52,655 bases of DNA from Deltaproteobacteria bacterium (GTDB lineage: Bacteria; Myxococcota_A; Polyangia; JAAYKL01), in the NCBI GenBank assembly GCA_016937015.1, contig JAFGWT010000514.1:1-52655 (forward strand), in the 5' to 3' direction. Below the pieces are notes generated by a model, which had not been told where the DNA came from, searched no databases, and worked only from the letters and a program-made list of their open reading frames with translations. The position numbers and the translations under genes are program-made. Of the stretch, positions 33,407 to 42,437 are shown one piece after another (position 1 is the stretch's first letter; every line of letters begins with the position of its first letter).

Positions 33407-33462
33407 CGCGCACGAATCACCGCGCACGAATCACCGCACACGAATCATCGCACACGAATCAT
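33407..33462. repeat. Four tandem 14-bp repeats
   Basis: Units CGCGCACGAATCAC (twice) and CGCACACGAATCAT (twice) run head to tail. The last unit and a half encode the final codons of the L,D-transpeptidase gene (MIRVR then stop). Units are adjacent with no spacers, so this is not a CRISPR array. Confidence 0.95.
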
Positions 33463-34794
33463 GGTGCCCCTGTCCGACTCTGTTGAATAAACGGACCACC
33501 ACCCCTCCGGTACGTGCGGCGCGGTCCATTCGTAAAACCACCTGGCATCCGCCGGGGCCATATTGACGCATCCATGGCTTTTTCTGTTACCAAACCTATC
33601 GTGCCAATACACAGCGTGAATGGCATAGCTTTCGTGAAAAAACTGGGTCCATGGCACATCCTGGAGAGAATAGAGCTTTCGCTCCCTCGCAGGAGCCGTA
33701 TCTGTGCTGGTCGCGCCCGTATCCGTATCCAGTTCTTCTTCTTCATCCGTATTGTCCATCGCAATTGCGGCGACCTTTACCCAGATTCGAAAGGCACCGG
33801 TGACCGTTTTGGAGCCGCCATATCGACCAGTGGAAACCAGCGTTGCATAGACCGGCACATCGCCCACATACGCCGTGGCAATCTGCTGGTTCACATCGAC
33901 ATCGACCCACCGTTCATCGTCGAGAACCCCCCTGGGTCTGGGCGCGGTGGTGGCGACCCGGACATGCTGGCCCAAAACCCATGCGTCCTCCCCAATCCGG
34001 TAAAACCGCTTTCGCCCCTGGGTCACTTCTTCCAGCACGCTAAAAAAGTCATACCTTACCAATTGGCGAACGCGGTTCTGTGCGCTTACAGACGGCGATG
34101 AATACACCCATGCTTCCCGTGAATTCACCCACCCAACTGGCCAGTGATCAGCACGACTTAATGATACCCCCCTAAATGTTGAGATACGCCCGGAAATCAC
34201 CGCGTCTGAAGTGGCTATGTACTTGCCTTCCGGTGTGCGATAGTAACGCGCCCCATCGACTGTAACACGCTTCTCGACGCCAAATCCAAACCCTTTGTAA
34301 ATCTCGCGAATCTCCTCCAGCCAGCCGTTACGCGACCACTCATACTCTATTGCGGTATCCCTGATGAACGCATACGGCCATGGCGTCACTGTGCTATTGT
34401 CCATCGGCGGCTGAGGAACGGCAGCCGGGGTATCCCGCACCAGAGTCACGTCATCGCCGCAGACCCATGCATCGTCATGGACACGGTACCAAACACCGGC
34501 ATTGCAGTCATTTCCCCTGATTGACGCCAGCACCGGCAACCGCGTCCCTTTTACGGCCATTCCCCTTAATTTGTATTTTCGGGACGGCCCTTTTTTAATT
34601 GCCACGCGACGCTGACTGACCAGAAGCGATCCGCCGCTATCGGCGATTGCCAAAGGTGCGTCGGGCTGTTCCTGTGCCCATACGAGCGCCACCGGCACCA
34701 GCAGCAGCAATGTTATTATCCCTGGCACCGCTATCCTGATATGTCTCGAACTGTCTCTCAACAGGGCCATTGCGTCTCTTTTCGTTCGCGTCAT
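33445..34794 (-). CDS. L,D-transpeptidase (YkuD family) with SH3-like region
   Basis: A 449-residue envelope enzyme. An N-terminal hydrophobic segment (IAVPGIITLLLLVPVALVWA) is a signal peptide or anchor. Residues about 50-250 contain SH3-like beta segments (VAIKKGPSRKYKLRGMAVKG) that could bind cell wall. The catalytic YkuD domain starts near VDVNQQIATAYVGD and carries the site HAVYWHDRFGNRKSHGC, with the nucleophile Cys409. The enzyme would make 3-3 peptidoglycan cross-links or attach proteins to the wall. It overlaps the tatC stop by 4 bp. Its last codons are formed by a 14-bp tandem repeat, which suggests that the C-terminus is tolerant of change. Confidence 0.9.
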   Translation of the reverse strand: MTRTKRDAMALLRDSSRHIRIAVPGIITLLLLVPVALVWAQEQPDAPLAIADSGGSLLVSQRRVAIKKGPSRKYKLRGMAVKGTRLPVLASIRGNDCNAGVWYRVHDDAWVCGDDVTLVRDTPAAVPQPPMDNSTVTPWPYAFIRDTAIEYEWSRNGWLEEIREIYKGFGFGVEKRVTVDGARYYRTPEGKYIATSDAVISGRISTFRGVSLSRADHWPVGWVNSREAWVYSSPSVSAQNRVRQLVRYDFFSVLEEVTQGRKRFYRIGEDAWVLGQHVRVATTAPRPRGVLDDERWVDVDVNQQIATAYVGDVPVYATLVSTGRYGGSKTVTGAFRIWVKVAAIAMDNTDEEEELDTDTGATSTDTAPARERKLYSLQDVPWTQFFHESYAIHAVYWHDRFGNRKSHGCVNMAPADARWFYEWTAPHVPEGWWSVYSTESDRGTMIRVR

Positions 34795-36083
34795 CTCCGT
34801 TTGCGCCCTAGAAAAAATACGACGCCAATGGAAAGATAATACAACACCACGAGGGGCGTTGCCAAAAGGATTTGCGTTACCACATCGGGCGGCGTCAGAA
34901 TGGCCGCCACCACGAGTGAGAGAACGATAAACCAGCGGCCAAACCGGATGAGCTGCATGTAGTCGACAATGCCCGCATACCCCAGAAAAAAGATGAGGAT
35001 GGGCAATTCAAATACCAGACCAAACGCCAGCATCAGCTTGATGGCAAAATCCAGATAATCCTTAACCATCAGTACAGGCAACAGTTTCTGGGCAGCCTCC
35101 CGCACTGCAGTGAGTTGATATGAAACCGTCTGATGGCGGTTTTCTGTATCCAGTGCCTCATAAACCAGTCCACTTTGTGATTCGGAAGTCAGTTTCATCA
35201 GCAACGGCAGAGGCTCACCAAGGCGGCTGAGAGTCATGGATACCGGTGGCTTTCCACAGCGACTTTTCGCAAATCTGAAACGAAGTAAAACCCCCTCACT
35301 GGTTTCCCGGGCGCCAAACTGTCCGCAGCTTTCCCCTGTCAGTTTTTTTTCTGCCCAGGCATACAGGCGACGCGCCTTTTCCCATTTGCTTTGCTGGCTG
35401 GCACGCTGTTGGGTTGACCGCGATTTCTTCGGAACCGCCTTCTTTGAGCCAGTCTTTGCGCCTGCTTTTGAGCCTGTTTTTGAGCCCGTTTTTGACTGCG
35501 ATGATTTTTTGTTTTCTGATACCGAGCGTCGTGCCGAAGCCGGTGCAGGCGCCCTATTGGACGGTGCGGTCTCTGCCAATGTGACCCTGCCACTGTTGTA
35601 CACGTCAACCGTCCCCCCCGAGGAAAACTGCAGGAAGAAGGAAAATCCCATTGGAAAGACATAGGCATATGCCCCCGCAGACCCCACCACGAACAGCAGC
35701 GAAGAAATAAAAACAAACGGCAACGCCATTCTTTTTTCCTTTTTATACAGGCCCGGCGAGACAAAACGCCACAGATGATAAAATATTATGGGCGATGCAA
35801 AAAAGACCCCACCGATTCCCGCAATCTTCAGGTATGCCACAAATGGTTCCATCAGACTGGTAAAGCTCAGCGGCGATGGCGCGGGCAGACCTGGCACACT
35901 CTGCCAGGCGGTGTACAAAGGCGCCTCCAGAAACTGACGCAGTTCTTCTCTGAAAAACCAGCAGACAAAGAAGCCGGCAACCACTGCAAGGAGACATCGA
36001 ATGAGTCGCTGGCGCAACTCCTCCAGATGTTCCATGAAGGTCATTGTCTCCTGAGACTCTTCCTGGTGGTCGTCCACTCTCAT
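34791..36083 (-). CDS. tatC: Twin-arginine translocase TatC with large periplasmic insertion
   Basis: A 430-residue TatC, far longer than the usual 240-260. TatC recognises twin-arginine signal peptides of folded exported proteins. The N-terminus TFMEHLEELRQRLIRCLLAV is the family hallmark, and residues 80-150 contain FFASPIIFYHLWRFVSPGLY and the third helix. About residues 154-335 form an insertion in the second periplasmic loop: a Ser/Pro segment, a K-x-G-S-K repeat (198-215), then a small domain with Cys253 and Cys276. The canonical protein resumes at KDYLDFAIKLMLAFGLVFEL and ILTPPDVVTQILLA. It overlaps tatB and the L,D-transpeptidase gene by 4 bp each. The frame is intact, so this is a real insertion rather than a frameshift. 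Confidence 0.93.
   Translation of the reverse strand: MRVDDHQEESQETMTFMEHLEELRQRLIRCLLAVVAGFFVCWFFREELRQFLEAPLYTAWQSVPGLPAPSPLSFTSLMEPFVAYLKIAGIGGVFFASPIIFYHLWRFVSPGLYKKEKRMALPFVFISSLLFVVGSAGAYAYVFPMGFSFFLQFSSGGTVDVYNSGRVTLAETAPSNRAPAPASARRSVSENKKSSQSKTGSKTGSKAGAKTGSKKAVPKKSRSTQQRASQQSKWEKARRLYAWAEKKLTGESCGQFGARETSEGVLLRFRFAKSRCGKPPVSMTLSRLGEPLPLLMKLTSESQSGLVYEALDTENRHQTVSYQLTAVREAAQKLLPVLMVKDYLDFAIKLMLAFGLVFELPILIFFLGYAGIVDYMQLIRFGRWFIVLSLVVAAILTPPDVVTQILLATPLVVLYYLSIGVVFFLGRKRR
35443..35490. repeat. Four 12-bp repeats inside the tatC insertion
   Basis: Units of the form TTTGAGCCNGTT (plus strand) encode the K-x-G-S repeat in the periplasmic insertion of TatC. The unit length keeps the frame, so the array can expand or shrink without breaking the gene. 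Confidence 0.85.
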
Positions 36084-36490
36084 CCTTTCAGTTCCCTGTT
36101 TTTTTGGACGCTGGATGCACCGTCCTCGCCTTTTTCAGACGACGAATCCACGGCTGTCATCACGTTGCCAACGTCATTCAAATCCTCTTTCAGCTCAGTT
36201 TTTATGTCACCGACATCGTCCTGAAGGGATTTGAATTCATCATCCAGTTGTTGCGCTTCAGCATAGAGCTTATCGGTCTGGGCAATCATCTCACGGGTAA
36301 TATCGGTTTTCACCTGCTTGATTTCGGTCAGTTCGGAATCAATCTGATTTCGCAAATCGCGACTGGCAGACCGAATCTGCGCAATCACCCATGCCAGTTT
36401 TCCGAATAATTCCGGCAACCTTTTAGGCCCAACAAAAATGAGCAGAATCAATCCGATAATAAATAATTCGGTCCAACCAATCCCAGACAC
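36080..36490 (-). CDS. tatB: Twin-arginine translocase subunit TatB
   Basis: A 136-residue single-span protein of the TatA/B family. The N-terminus MSGIGWTELFIIGLILLIFVGPKRLPEL has the membrane helix with the F-x-G-P hinge. An amphipathic helix (GKLAWVIAQIRSASRDLRNQ) and a long acidic tail follow. The Glu in the membrane helix and the length favour TatB, the receptor partner of TatC, over TatA. Its stop overlaps tatC by 4 bp. No separate tatA is seen in the window, so one must lie elsewhere or this protein does both jobs. Confidence 0.88.
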   Translation of the reverse strand: MSGIGWTELFIIGLILLIFVGPKRLPELFGKLAWVIAQIRSASRDLRNQIDSELTEIKQVKTDITREMIAQTDKLYAEAQQLDDEFKSLQDDVGDIKTELKEDLNDVGNVMTAVDSSSEKGEDGASSVQKNRELKG

Positions 36491-36523
36491 AGGCCAATAT
36501 CCTTTTTGGGGAAGAATGAATTG

Positions 36524-38134
36524 TTACTCATTCTGTGAGATTTGCTTCATCCGGGATTGCAGCTGTCTGACCGACTGCAGTATTGCGTCATTTTTTTCCA
36601 TAGTGGCAGTGAGCTTCTCAACCCGGTCCAGTACATCACCGGTGCTTTTATGGTACTGGTGGTGATACATGTTTAACTGGCTGACCATCTTTGAAATCGA
36701 TTCTATGGCCTCGGTGATCTGACGGCCGCCTTTGGCCTGCTCGATGGTAGAGCGCTCCACATGCTGCGTGATGGAGCGCATTTTCTCCGCACCGTTGATA
36801 ATTATTTCAGACCCCCGTGCCTGCTCCGACGTGGCCAGTGCAATCTGCTGAACCGACTCGGCAATGCGACTGATTGTATCGGTAACCTGTTTTGACCCTT
36901 TGGACTGTTCCACTGTGGCCCGGGCGATTGACCGCATCATATTGGTGGACTTTTGAGAACTCTCGAGAATCTTGCGCAGCGCACGCTCCGCATCGTCAGA
37001 CACCTGAACGCCCTTATCCACATTCTGATTTCCCCGTTCCACCGCCGAAATCGCATTCAGGGTTTCAGATTGAATGGTCTTGATAAGACTGGCAATCTCT
37101 TTGGTGGACACCCCGGAACGCTCGGCCAGGTCCTTGATTTCGTCAGCAACCACCGCAAACCCCTTGCCGTGCTCACCCGCCTGTGCCGCGATGATGGCAG
37201 CATTCAGCGCCAGCAGGTTAGTCTGTTCCGCCACGTCGTCAATTACACTGAGAATCTGCCCAATCGCCTCAATTTTCTTTCCGAGATTTAAAATCACATC
37301 CATCGCTTCCTGCGACGACCCTTTGGCTTCCTTAATCACAGCAATGGTTTTCGCCACAGCATCGGCTGAGCGCTCCGCATCCCGGGCCACCCCCTCAGAA
37401 ATAATTGCTGTCTCGTTGGCGTTGGTCTGCACCTGATTGATGGACACATCCATCTCATTCATTGCCGACGACGTTTCTTCCGCGGTAGTCGACAGTTCAT
37501 CCACATTGCTGGCAACCTCTTTCACGGAAATCGCCATCTCACCTATGGAATGAACTGTCTCCCGGACGGAAACGCCCATGGCGGTCATATTGTCGGCCAC
37601 TTCCTCATTCGTGGTCGTCATTTGTAAAATAGATGATGCCCCCTGTTCCGCCGCTGACGCCAGGGTTTCCACATGAGAGGCGATTTCAGCAAATGCCAGC
37701 GCCATCTCCTTAACCGTTTTTTCCGCCGCCATGACATCTGCCTGCTGGTATTTCAGTTCGGCGTCGTAGTTTTCGAGCGCCGCTGACAGTTCGTCCACGG
37801 TTGTTTTCAATTCGGCTATTTTGCGCCCCGACCGCTGACTGTCGCTCTGAACCAGTTTCATCAGTTCCACCAGTCTGGCAGCCAGACCGTTGACTGCCCC
37901 CCCGGTTTCGGGCAATGCGGTCCCCGATTGAATCTGCGCCTGCCCCACCCACTCCTTAAGGGCGCCAATATCCCGCTGAATCACCAGTCTGGAAGCAAGC
38001 AAATACAAAACTCCCAATGATGACAGCACCGCGATTCCCACCTGCATGTCGCGGGACTGCGAAATGAACATTCCCGTTAGAAAAATTCCAATTGTTGCTA
38101 TCGATACCAAAATCTCAGGTAACCCGCGTTTCAT
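36524..38134 (-). CDS. Methyl-accepting chemotaxis protein without a large sensor domain
   Basis: A 536-residue chemoreceptor. Two closely spaced membrane helices lie at the N-terminus ([17 protein letters not shown] and [17 protein letters not shown]) with almost no periplasmic loop, so the ligand domain is missing or the signal comes from the membrane or cytoplasm. The rest is a long four-helix signalling bundle with the conserved tip [20 protein letters not shown] and [17 protein letters not shown] prefer the ATG at 38134 (MKRGLPEIL) to the one at 38152. It is codirectional with tatB, 33 bp ahead of it, and may lead the Tat transcript. No cheA or cheW gene is nearby. Confidence 0.9.
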   Translation of the reverse strand: MKRGLPEILVSIATIGIFLTGMFISQSRDMQVGIAVLSSLGVLYLLASRLVIQRDIGALKEWVGQAQIQSGTALPETGGAVNGLAARLVELMKLVQSDSQRSGRKIAELKTTVDELSAALENYDAELKYQQADVMAAEKTVKEMALAFAEIASHVETLASAAEQGASSILQMTTTNEEVADNMTAMGVSVRETVHSIGEMAISVKEVASNVDELSTTAEETSSAMNEMDVSINQVQTNANETAIISEGVARDAERSADAVAKTIAVIKEAKGSSQEAMDVILNLGKKIEAIGQILSVIDDVAEQTNLLALNAAIIAAQAGEHGKGFAVVADEIKDLAERSGVSTKEIASLIKTIQSETLNAISAVERGNQNVDKGVQVSDDAERALRKILESSQKSTNMMRSIARATVEQSKGSKQVTDTISRIAESVQQIALATSEQARGSEIIINGAEKMRSITQHVERSTIEQAKGGRQITEAIESISKMVSQLNMYHHQYHKSTGDVLDRVEKLTATMEKNDAILQSVRQLQSRMKQISQNE

Positions 38135-38375
38135 TCCTGTACATCCTTCCAAACGGTTATTTTTTGCCTGTACAACGTTCCGACGTTTTCATTGGACCCG
38201 GATACAATATACATGCACTTTCGCAATGCGCACTGATGAACTTGCTGATAATACTACTGTTAAACGCAATGGTTAAATTTCCAAACAGAATAATTGCGAA
38301 AATAGTGATTTGGATAGCTTGAAAAGTTGCGCAAGCATCCTTAAAATCCGCTCGACTGCAACGCGGGAGGACTGC

Positions 38376-38927
38376 ATGGCACTGAAAGTATTGATTCCGA
38401 TTTCAACGGGTTTCGAAGAAATTGAAACCGCCACGATTGTGGATGTGCTTCGGCGCGCCGGACTGAATGTGACGCTTGCCGGACTCACGCCCGGACTCAT
38501 CGAAGGCCGTTCCGCAATACAGATACAACCTGACTGCAGCATTGATGACGCGTTAAAAACGATGGACTACGATGCGGTCGTTCTTCCGGGGGGCCAGCCC
38601 AACGCGGGCACGCTGGCCCGGGATTCCCGCGTGATTAACCTGCTGCAGCGTATGGACAGCGCCCAAAAAACAGTGGCCGCCATTTGTGCCGCGCCGGCCG
38701 CCCTGAGTCAGGCGGGACTGCTCGACACCCGCAAAGCGACGATTTACCCCGGTTGTGTGGATGATCTGCCGCCTGGCAGCTACGTCGAGCAGGATGTTGT
38801 CATATCAGAAAACATTGTAACAAGTCGCGGTCCGGCCACTGCCATGGCGTTTGCCCTTGCACTGGTGGAGAGATTATGCGGCGGCGCAACTGCGTCGACC
38901 GTTTCCAAAGCGCTGCTCGCGTCCTGA
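38376..38927 (+). CDS. DJ-1/PfpI family protein
   Basis: A 183-residue protein of the DJ-1/ThiJ/YajL group. The start is the ATG at 38376 with GGGAGG 5 nt ahead. Family residues are the Glu of FEEIETATIVDVLRRAG, the nucleophile Cys in VAAICAAPAAL (about residue 107), and a C-terminal VTSRGPATAMAFALALVERL. Members act as redox-sensitive chaperones or glyoxalase/deglycase-type enzymes. The layout is closest to YajL. It precedes recN by 9 bp, so the two are probably cotranscribed. Which activity it has cannot be decided from the sequence. Confidence 0.9.
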   Translation: MALKVLIPISTGFEEIETATIVDVLRRAGLNVTLAGLTPGLIEGRSAIQIQPDCSIDDALKTMDYDAVVLPGGQPNAGTLARDSRVINLLQRMDSAQKTVAAICAAPAALSQAGLLDTRKATIYPGCVDDLPPGSYVEQDVVISENIVTSRGPATAMAFALALVERLCGGATASTVSKALLAS

Positions 38928-38936
38928 AACATCAAC

Positions 38937-40601
38937 ATGTTGTCACATCTGCAAATAAAAAACCTTGTGCTCATAGAGGAGATGTCATTGACATTTTCGT
39001 CCGGCTTCAACGTGCTGACCGGTGAAACCGGCGCCGGTAAATCCCTCATCGCCACCTCACTCGACCTGCTTCTCGGCAAACGCGCCTCCAGCAATCTGGT
39101 TCGCAAAGGCGCTCAGGAGGCCGAAGTTGAGGGGATTTTCGACATTGCCGACGAACCGGAGGTAAAAGCCAGACTGGCAGATGCCGGCATCCCGGATGAT
39201 GATGAGCTGCTTATCCGACGCATTATTCCGGCCGATGGTCGGCACCGCGTTTTTGTAAACGGCAAGTTGTCGTCTCTCTCTGTACTGGCTGAGCTGACCG
39301 CTGGACTCGCCAGCGTCATGAGCCAGCACGAGCAGCAGGATCTCTTCGACAATCGTCACCAGCTGTATCTGGTGGACGGATTTGCGGGTCATGACAGGCT
39401 GCGACAGGAAATGGCCGCGGCCCATGCCGGATACGTGGATGCGAAGCGGGCGCTTGACGCTCTGCACGGCAAGGAAAAAGACCGAACCGGGCGCATCGAT
39501 TATCTGCGATACCAACTGTCGGAACTGGACGACGTCGCCCCCAAAGCCGGCGAGGGGGCGGCACTCGAAGCAGAACTTGGCGTACTCAAACATCAGACCA
39601 CTCTGCTCGAAACCACCAGTCGCTGCGCTGAATCGCTGTACGAATCCGACGACTCGGTTTTTGAACGACTCGGTCAGATTACGAGTGCACTCACCAGCGT
39701 CGCCCGCTTTGACAGCACCCTGGAGACGGACGCCAGACAGTTACAGGAAGCGACAATCATTGTTGAAGAGACCGCCCGAAGTCTGAGTGCCTACAGCCAG
39801 CGACTGGATACGGATCCAGGCCGACTGGATGACGTGCAGGCGCGTTTGGAAGCGCTCTTTCGGCTGGCACGCAAACACGGCGTGACCGAAGATGAATTGC
39901 CTCAGCTGCGGGAAAAACTTGCCGGCGAACTCGAAACCCTGGAGGGGTTTGAACACAGCGAGCAAAAGCTGGCAACTGACTGCGACATGGCCCGAAAAAA
40001 AGCGTTGGTTGCCGCGCGCGCATTGTCTGAGAGCCGCATACGGGCGGCAAAAAAGCTGGGCGCAACCGTTTCTGCCGAGTTGGCGGATTTGTCATTTGCC
40101 AAAGCGGAGTTCTCCGTTGTCATCACAGGCGACGAATCAAACCTGAGCGAAGCGGGAATGGACCGGGCGGAGTTCACAGTGGCGCTCAATCCGGGAGAAG
40201 GGGCATGGCCCCTGCGGCAGGTCGCATCAGGGGGGGAACTGTCACGGATTATGCTGGCAGTTAAACGTGCCCTGGCGGGTGTGGGACCGGTAGGCACCTA
40301 TGTTTTTGATGAGGTGGATGCGGGAATTGGCGGTGCGGTCGCGGTTGCAGTGGGCAAAAAACTCGCGCTGGTGGCCTCCCATCATCAGCTCATCTGCATT
40401 TCACACTTGCCTCAGATTGCGGCAATGGCTGATGCCCATTTTCACATCTCGAAGACACAGAAGGGCAATCGCACCCGCACCGAACTGGTTCAGCTGGCGG
40501 CAGATAGGCGCGTCATTGAAATATCGAGGATGCTGGGCGGCGACGCCGACAACAGCAAAATGCTGGCCGCAGCGAGAGAGTTGCTGAAGACATCGGCCTG
40601 A
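38937..40601 (+). CDS. recN: DNA repair protein RecN
   Basis: A 554-residue SMC-like ATPase that organises DNA ends during double-strand-break repair. It has the N-terminal MLSHLQIKNLVLIEEMSLTF and Walker A LTGETGAGKSLI, with the RecN-type MSQHEQQDLFDNRHQLYLVD. A coiled-coil middle spans about 150-360. The C-terminal ABC half has signature VASGGELSRIMLAVKR, Walker B TYVFDEVDAGIGG and switch region LICISHLPQIAAMADAHFHI. The length is normal. No LexA-type box was recognised ahead of it. It is translated 9 bp after the DJ-1 family gene and is followed 16 bp later by a cyclic-nucleotide-binding protein gene. Confidence 0.96.
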   Translation: MLSHLQIKNLVLIEEMSLTFSSGFNVLTGETGAGKSLIATSLDLLLGKRASSNLVRKGAQEAEVEGIFDIADEPEVKARLADAGIPDDDELLIRRIIPADGRHRVFVNGKLSSLSVLAELTAGLASVMSQHEQQDLFDNRHQLYLVDGFAGHDRLRQEMAAAHAGYVDAKRALDALHGKEKDRTGRIDYLRYQLSELDDVAPKAGEGAALEAELGVLKHQTTLLETTSRCAESLYESDDSVFERLGQITSALTSVARFDSTLETDARQLQEATIIVEETARSLSAYSQRLDTDPGRLDDVQARLEALFRLARKHGVTEDELPQLREKLAGELETLEGFEHSEQKLATDCDMARKKALVAARALSESRIRAAKKLGATVSAELADLSFAKAEFSVVITGDESNLSEAGMDRAEFTVALNPGEGAWPLRQVASGGELSRIMLAVKRALAGVGPVGTYVFDEVDAGIGGAVAVAVGKKLALVASHHQLICISHLPQIAAMADAHFHISKTQKGNRTRTELVQLAADRRVIEISRMLGGDADNSKMLAAARELLKTSA

Positions 40602-40617
40602 ACTGAAGGGGGCACAT

Positions 40618-41109
40618 ATGCACTGGAAAGTGAGACGGGAATTCCTTGGTCGAGTGGAAATTTTTGGAGACCTGGGAAATAGGGAGTTAAAAGCCATCGC
40701 CAAATCGTGCAGTGAATCGGAATTTGAGGATGGCGAGTATCTGTGCCAACAGGGTGAGAGAGGCATTGCCGCGTTTCTGGTGGTATCCGGTCAAATCGAA
40801 ATAATTGAAAAGCTTGCTGATGATGACACCAGCGAAAGGGAAGTGCTGGTCGCGACATTGGGACAGGGCGCTTTTGTGGGTGAACTGTCAATTATAGATG
40901 GCGCCCAGCGCGTTGCCTCCGTGCGCGCCAGGGGGGCGGTGAAAACACTGGTATTGACCCAATGGGCCATGCAGGGTCTGCTCAAAAGCAAACCGTCCAT
41001 TGCCGCGGCCATGTTGCCGGTCATTGTCAAACGGTTTCGCCAGACAACACAGGAACTTCGGGAACACTGTGCCGAATCCGAACACCGTCGCCAATCAGCC
41101 ATGCATTGA
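40618..41109 (+). CDS. Cyclic-nucleotide-binding domain protein without DNA-binding domain
   Basis: A 163-residue protein made of one CRP-type cyclic-nucleotide-binding domain. It begins FLGRVEIFGDLGNRELKAIA, followed by FEDGEYLCQQGERGIAAFLV and a phosphate-binding-cassette-like GAFVGELSIIDGAQRVASVR. The C-terminal helix (MLPVIVKRFRQTTQELREH) is short and no helix-turn-helix follows. Such single-domain proteins occur widely in Myxococcota as regulators whose partners are unknown. The last gene of the DJ-1-recN run, it converges on the GH128-like gene. Confidence 0.85.
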   Translation: MHWKVRREFLGRVEIFGDLGNRELKAIAKSCSESEFEDGEYLCQQGERGIAAFLVVSGQIEIIEKLADDDTSEREVLVATLGQGAFVGELSIIDGAQRVASVRARGAVKTLVLTQWAMQGLLKSKPSIAAAMLPVIVKRFRQTTQELREHCAESEHRRQSAMH

Positions 41110-41199
41110 ACGAATCGCTGCTGTGTGGCGAGCGCATTGGGACAGGGTGCGCCGTCTTTTCCCCGGAAGAATTACAGGTACCCGATTAATTTGCCAAAG

Positions 41200-42273
41200 C
41201 TAACGACATTCCTGGGTATGCGGCGCATTCACGTACGATTCACCCAACGCCGTCAGCTGACCTTCCACGCCCAATAAATCCACATTGGCCATGTTGTCCG
41301 CACGACCGGCGAACCAAGCATAGCGCGCCACCCTCGGCTCATTTTCGAGCCAGTCCACAGCATCCACGAGAAACGCCTTCTGTTCATCCAGCGACGGATT
41401 GCCCGAACATGCGAACTCAGTGAGCCAAATGGGTCTGTCGAACGCATCGATGTACATCTCCATGTGATTAATGAGCCACTGCGCCCTGTTTTCACTAAGC
41501 CCCGGACTGTCTGCGTTGCACTCCACGTAAATGTGCACCGCAATAAAATCAACCCGACAGTCGGTACATGCATCGAAAAACTCGTTTAACCACGCCACCG
41601 GTCCGGTGCTGTGACATCCGCCGCCACAGAAATTGACCGCCGGGGCGCCAATCGCCAAATCATTTTCGTCGGCAAACGCCTGCAGCTGCGGCCACAATGC
41701 GGCGGCATCGCCGGCAGACAGATTGGCCTGCGAAAAAAAGTTTGGCTCGTTAAATCCCAAAATGGCGCCCGTTTTCGATGGCACACCATTTTCAACATCA
41801 ATGAACGGTATTTTGTCCCCCCACCACATGGGAACAAAGGTCACACCGTGCTTTTGCCAGTCGTCACCCAGCTCACTGTCGGGCGCATAGTACCAGTTGT
41901 ACCACCAGCTGACCCCCGGCGAAAGCGCCGCCATATCAGCCGGCGCGTGATGCCCATAGGCCACGCCGCGCTTACATGACCGAGACGGCCCATCTGAATG
42001 GGATGACGTCGTCTCACTGTCCCCGCCGGCGTCAGTATCAGAATCGCGAGCAGACTGAGTGTCGACTGCAGCAATGTTCGTATCGTCATCGTGGCGATCT
42101 GTCCCGCCGGTCAGCGAGTCTTCGAAATCACTGTCCTCTGCCCCGGTTGTCCCACTCGCCGTTCCATCCGCATCCAGGGAATCGCTTTTAACTTTGTCAT
42201 CAGCACATCCCTGTCCAACGATCGCCAATACAATGCTCACTAAAACGGCAATAGACTTTACTTTTAAAACCAT
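41200..42273 (-). CDS. GH128-like endo-beta-1,3-glucanase lipoprotein
   Basis: A 357-residue lipoprotein. The signal peptide ends VGQGC (Cys23). Residues 24-97 are an Asp/Ser/Thr/Gly linker similar in style to the Asp-Thr lipoproteins of this window. The catalytic domain (about 98-357) follows the GH128/Asl1-like pattern: GVSWWYNWYYAPD, FVPMWWGD, ILGFNEPN with putative acid/base Glu176, and PIWLTEFACS with putative nucleophile Glu286, then RYAWFAGR. Family members cut beta-1,3-glucan of fungal walls and algal storage polysaccharide. The protein has several paired cysteines (FCGGGC, CTDC). AAGGGTGA precedes the ATG. Confidence 0.85.
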   Translation of the reverse strand: MVLKVKSIAVLVSIVLAIVGQGCADDKVKSDSLDADGTASGTTGAEDSDFEDSLTGGTDRHDDDTNIAAVDTQSARDSDTDAGGDSETTSSHSDGPSRSCKRGVAYGHHAPADMAALSPGVSWWYNWYYAPDSELGDDWQKHGVTFVPMWWGDKIPFIDVENGVPSKTGAILGFNEPNFFSQANLSAGDAAALWPQLQAFADENDLAIGAPAVNFCGGGCHSTGPVAWLNEFFDACTDCRVDFIAVHIYVECNADSPGLSENRAQWLINHMEMYIDAFDRPIWLTEFACSGNPSLDEQKAFLVDAVDWLENEPRVARYAWFAGRADNMANVDLLGVEGQLTALGESYVNAPHTQECR

Positions 42274-42387
42274 TTATCACCCTTTTGAAAAGACATAACG
42301 TTAATTGTCCCTAATTCAAGAAATGTGACAACCCCAAATGCCTGGGGTAGACTGCATTTTGAACAAACTGCAAATGGGAATCACAAA

Positions 42388-42415
42388 TTGTTGCATATTA
42401 TGGAAGCTGTAATAA
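42388..42415 (+). promoter_or_regulatory. Candidate promoter of the kinase-LysM genes
   Basis: TTGTTG (42388-42393), a 16-nt spacer and TAATAA (42410-42415), ending 22 bp before the ATG at 42438. Both boxes are imperfect. Confidence 0.35.
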
Positions 42416-42437
42416 TATTGAATGCTTAAGGATCAGT

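Noticed and set aside
33407-33462. CRISPR-like array
   Set aside because: Repeats are only 14 bp and directly adjacent without spacers, and no cas gene is present.
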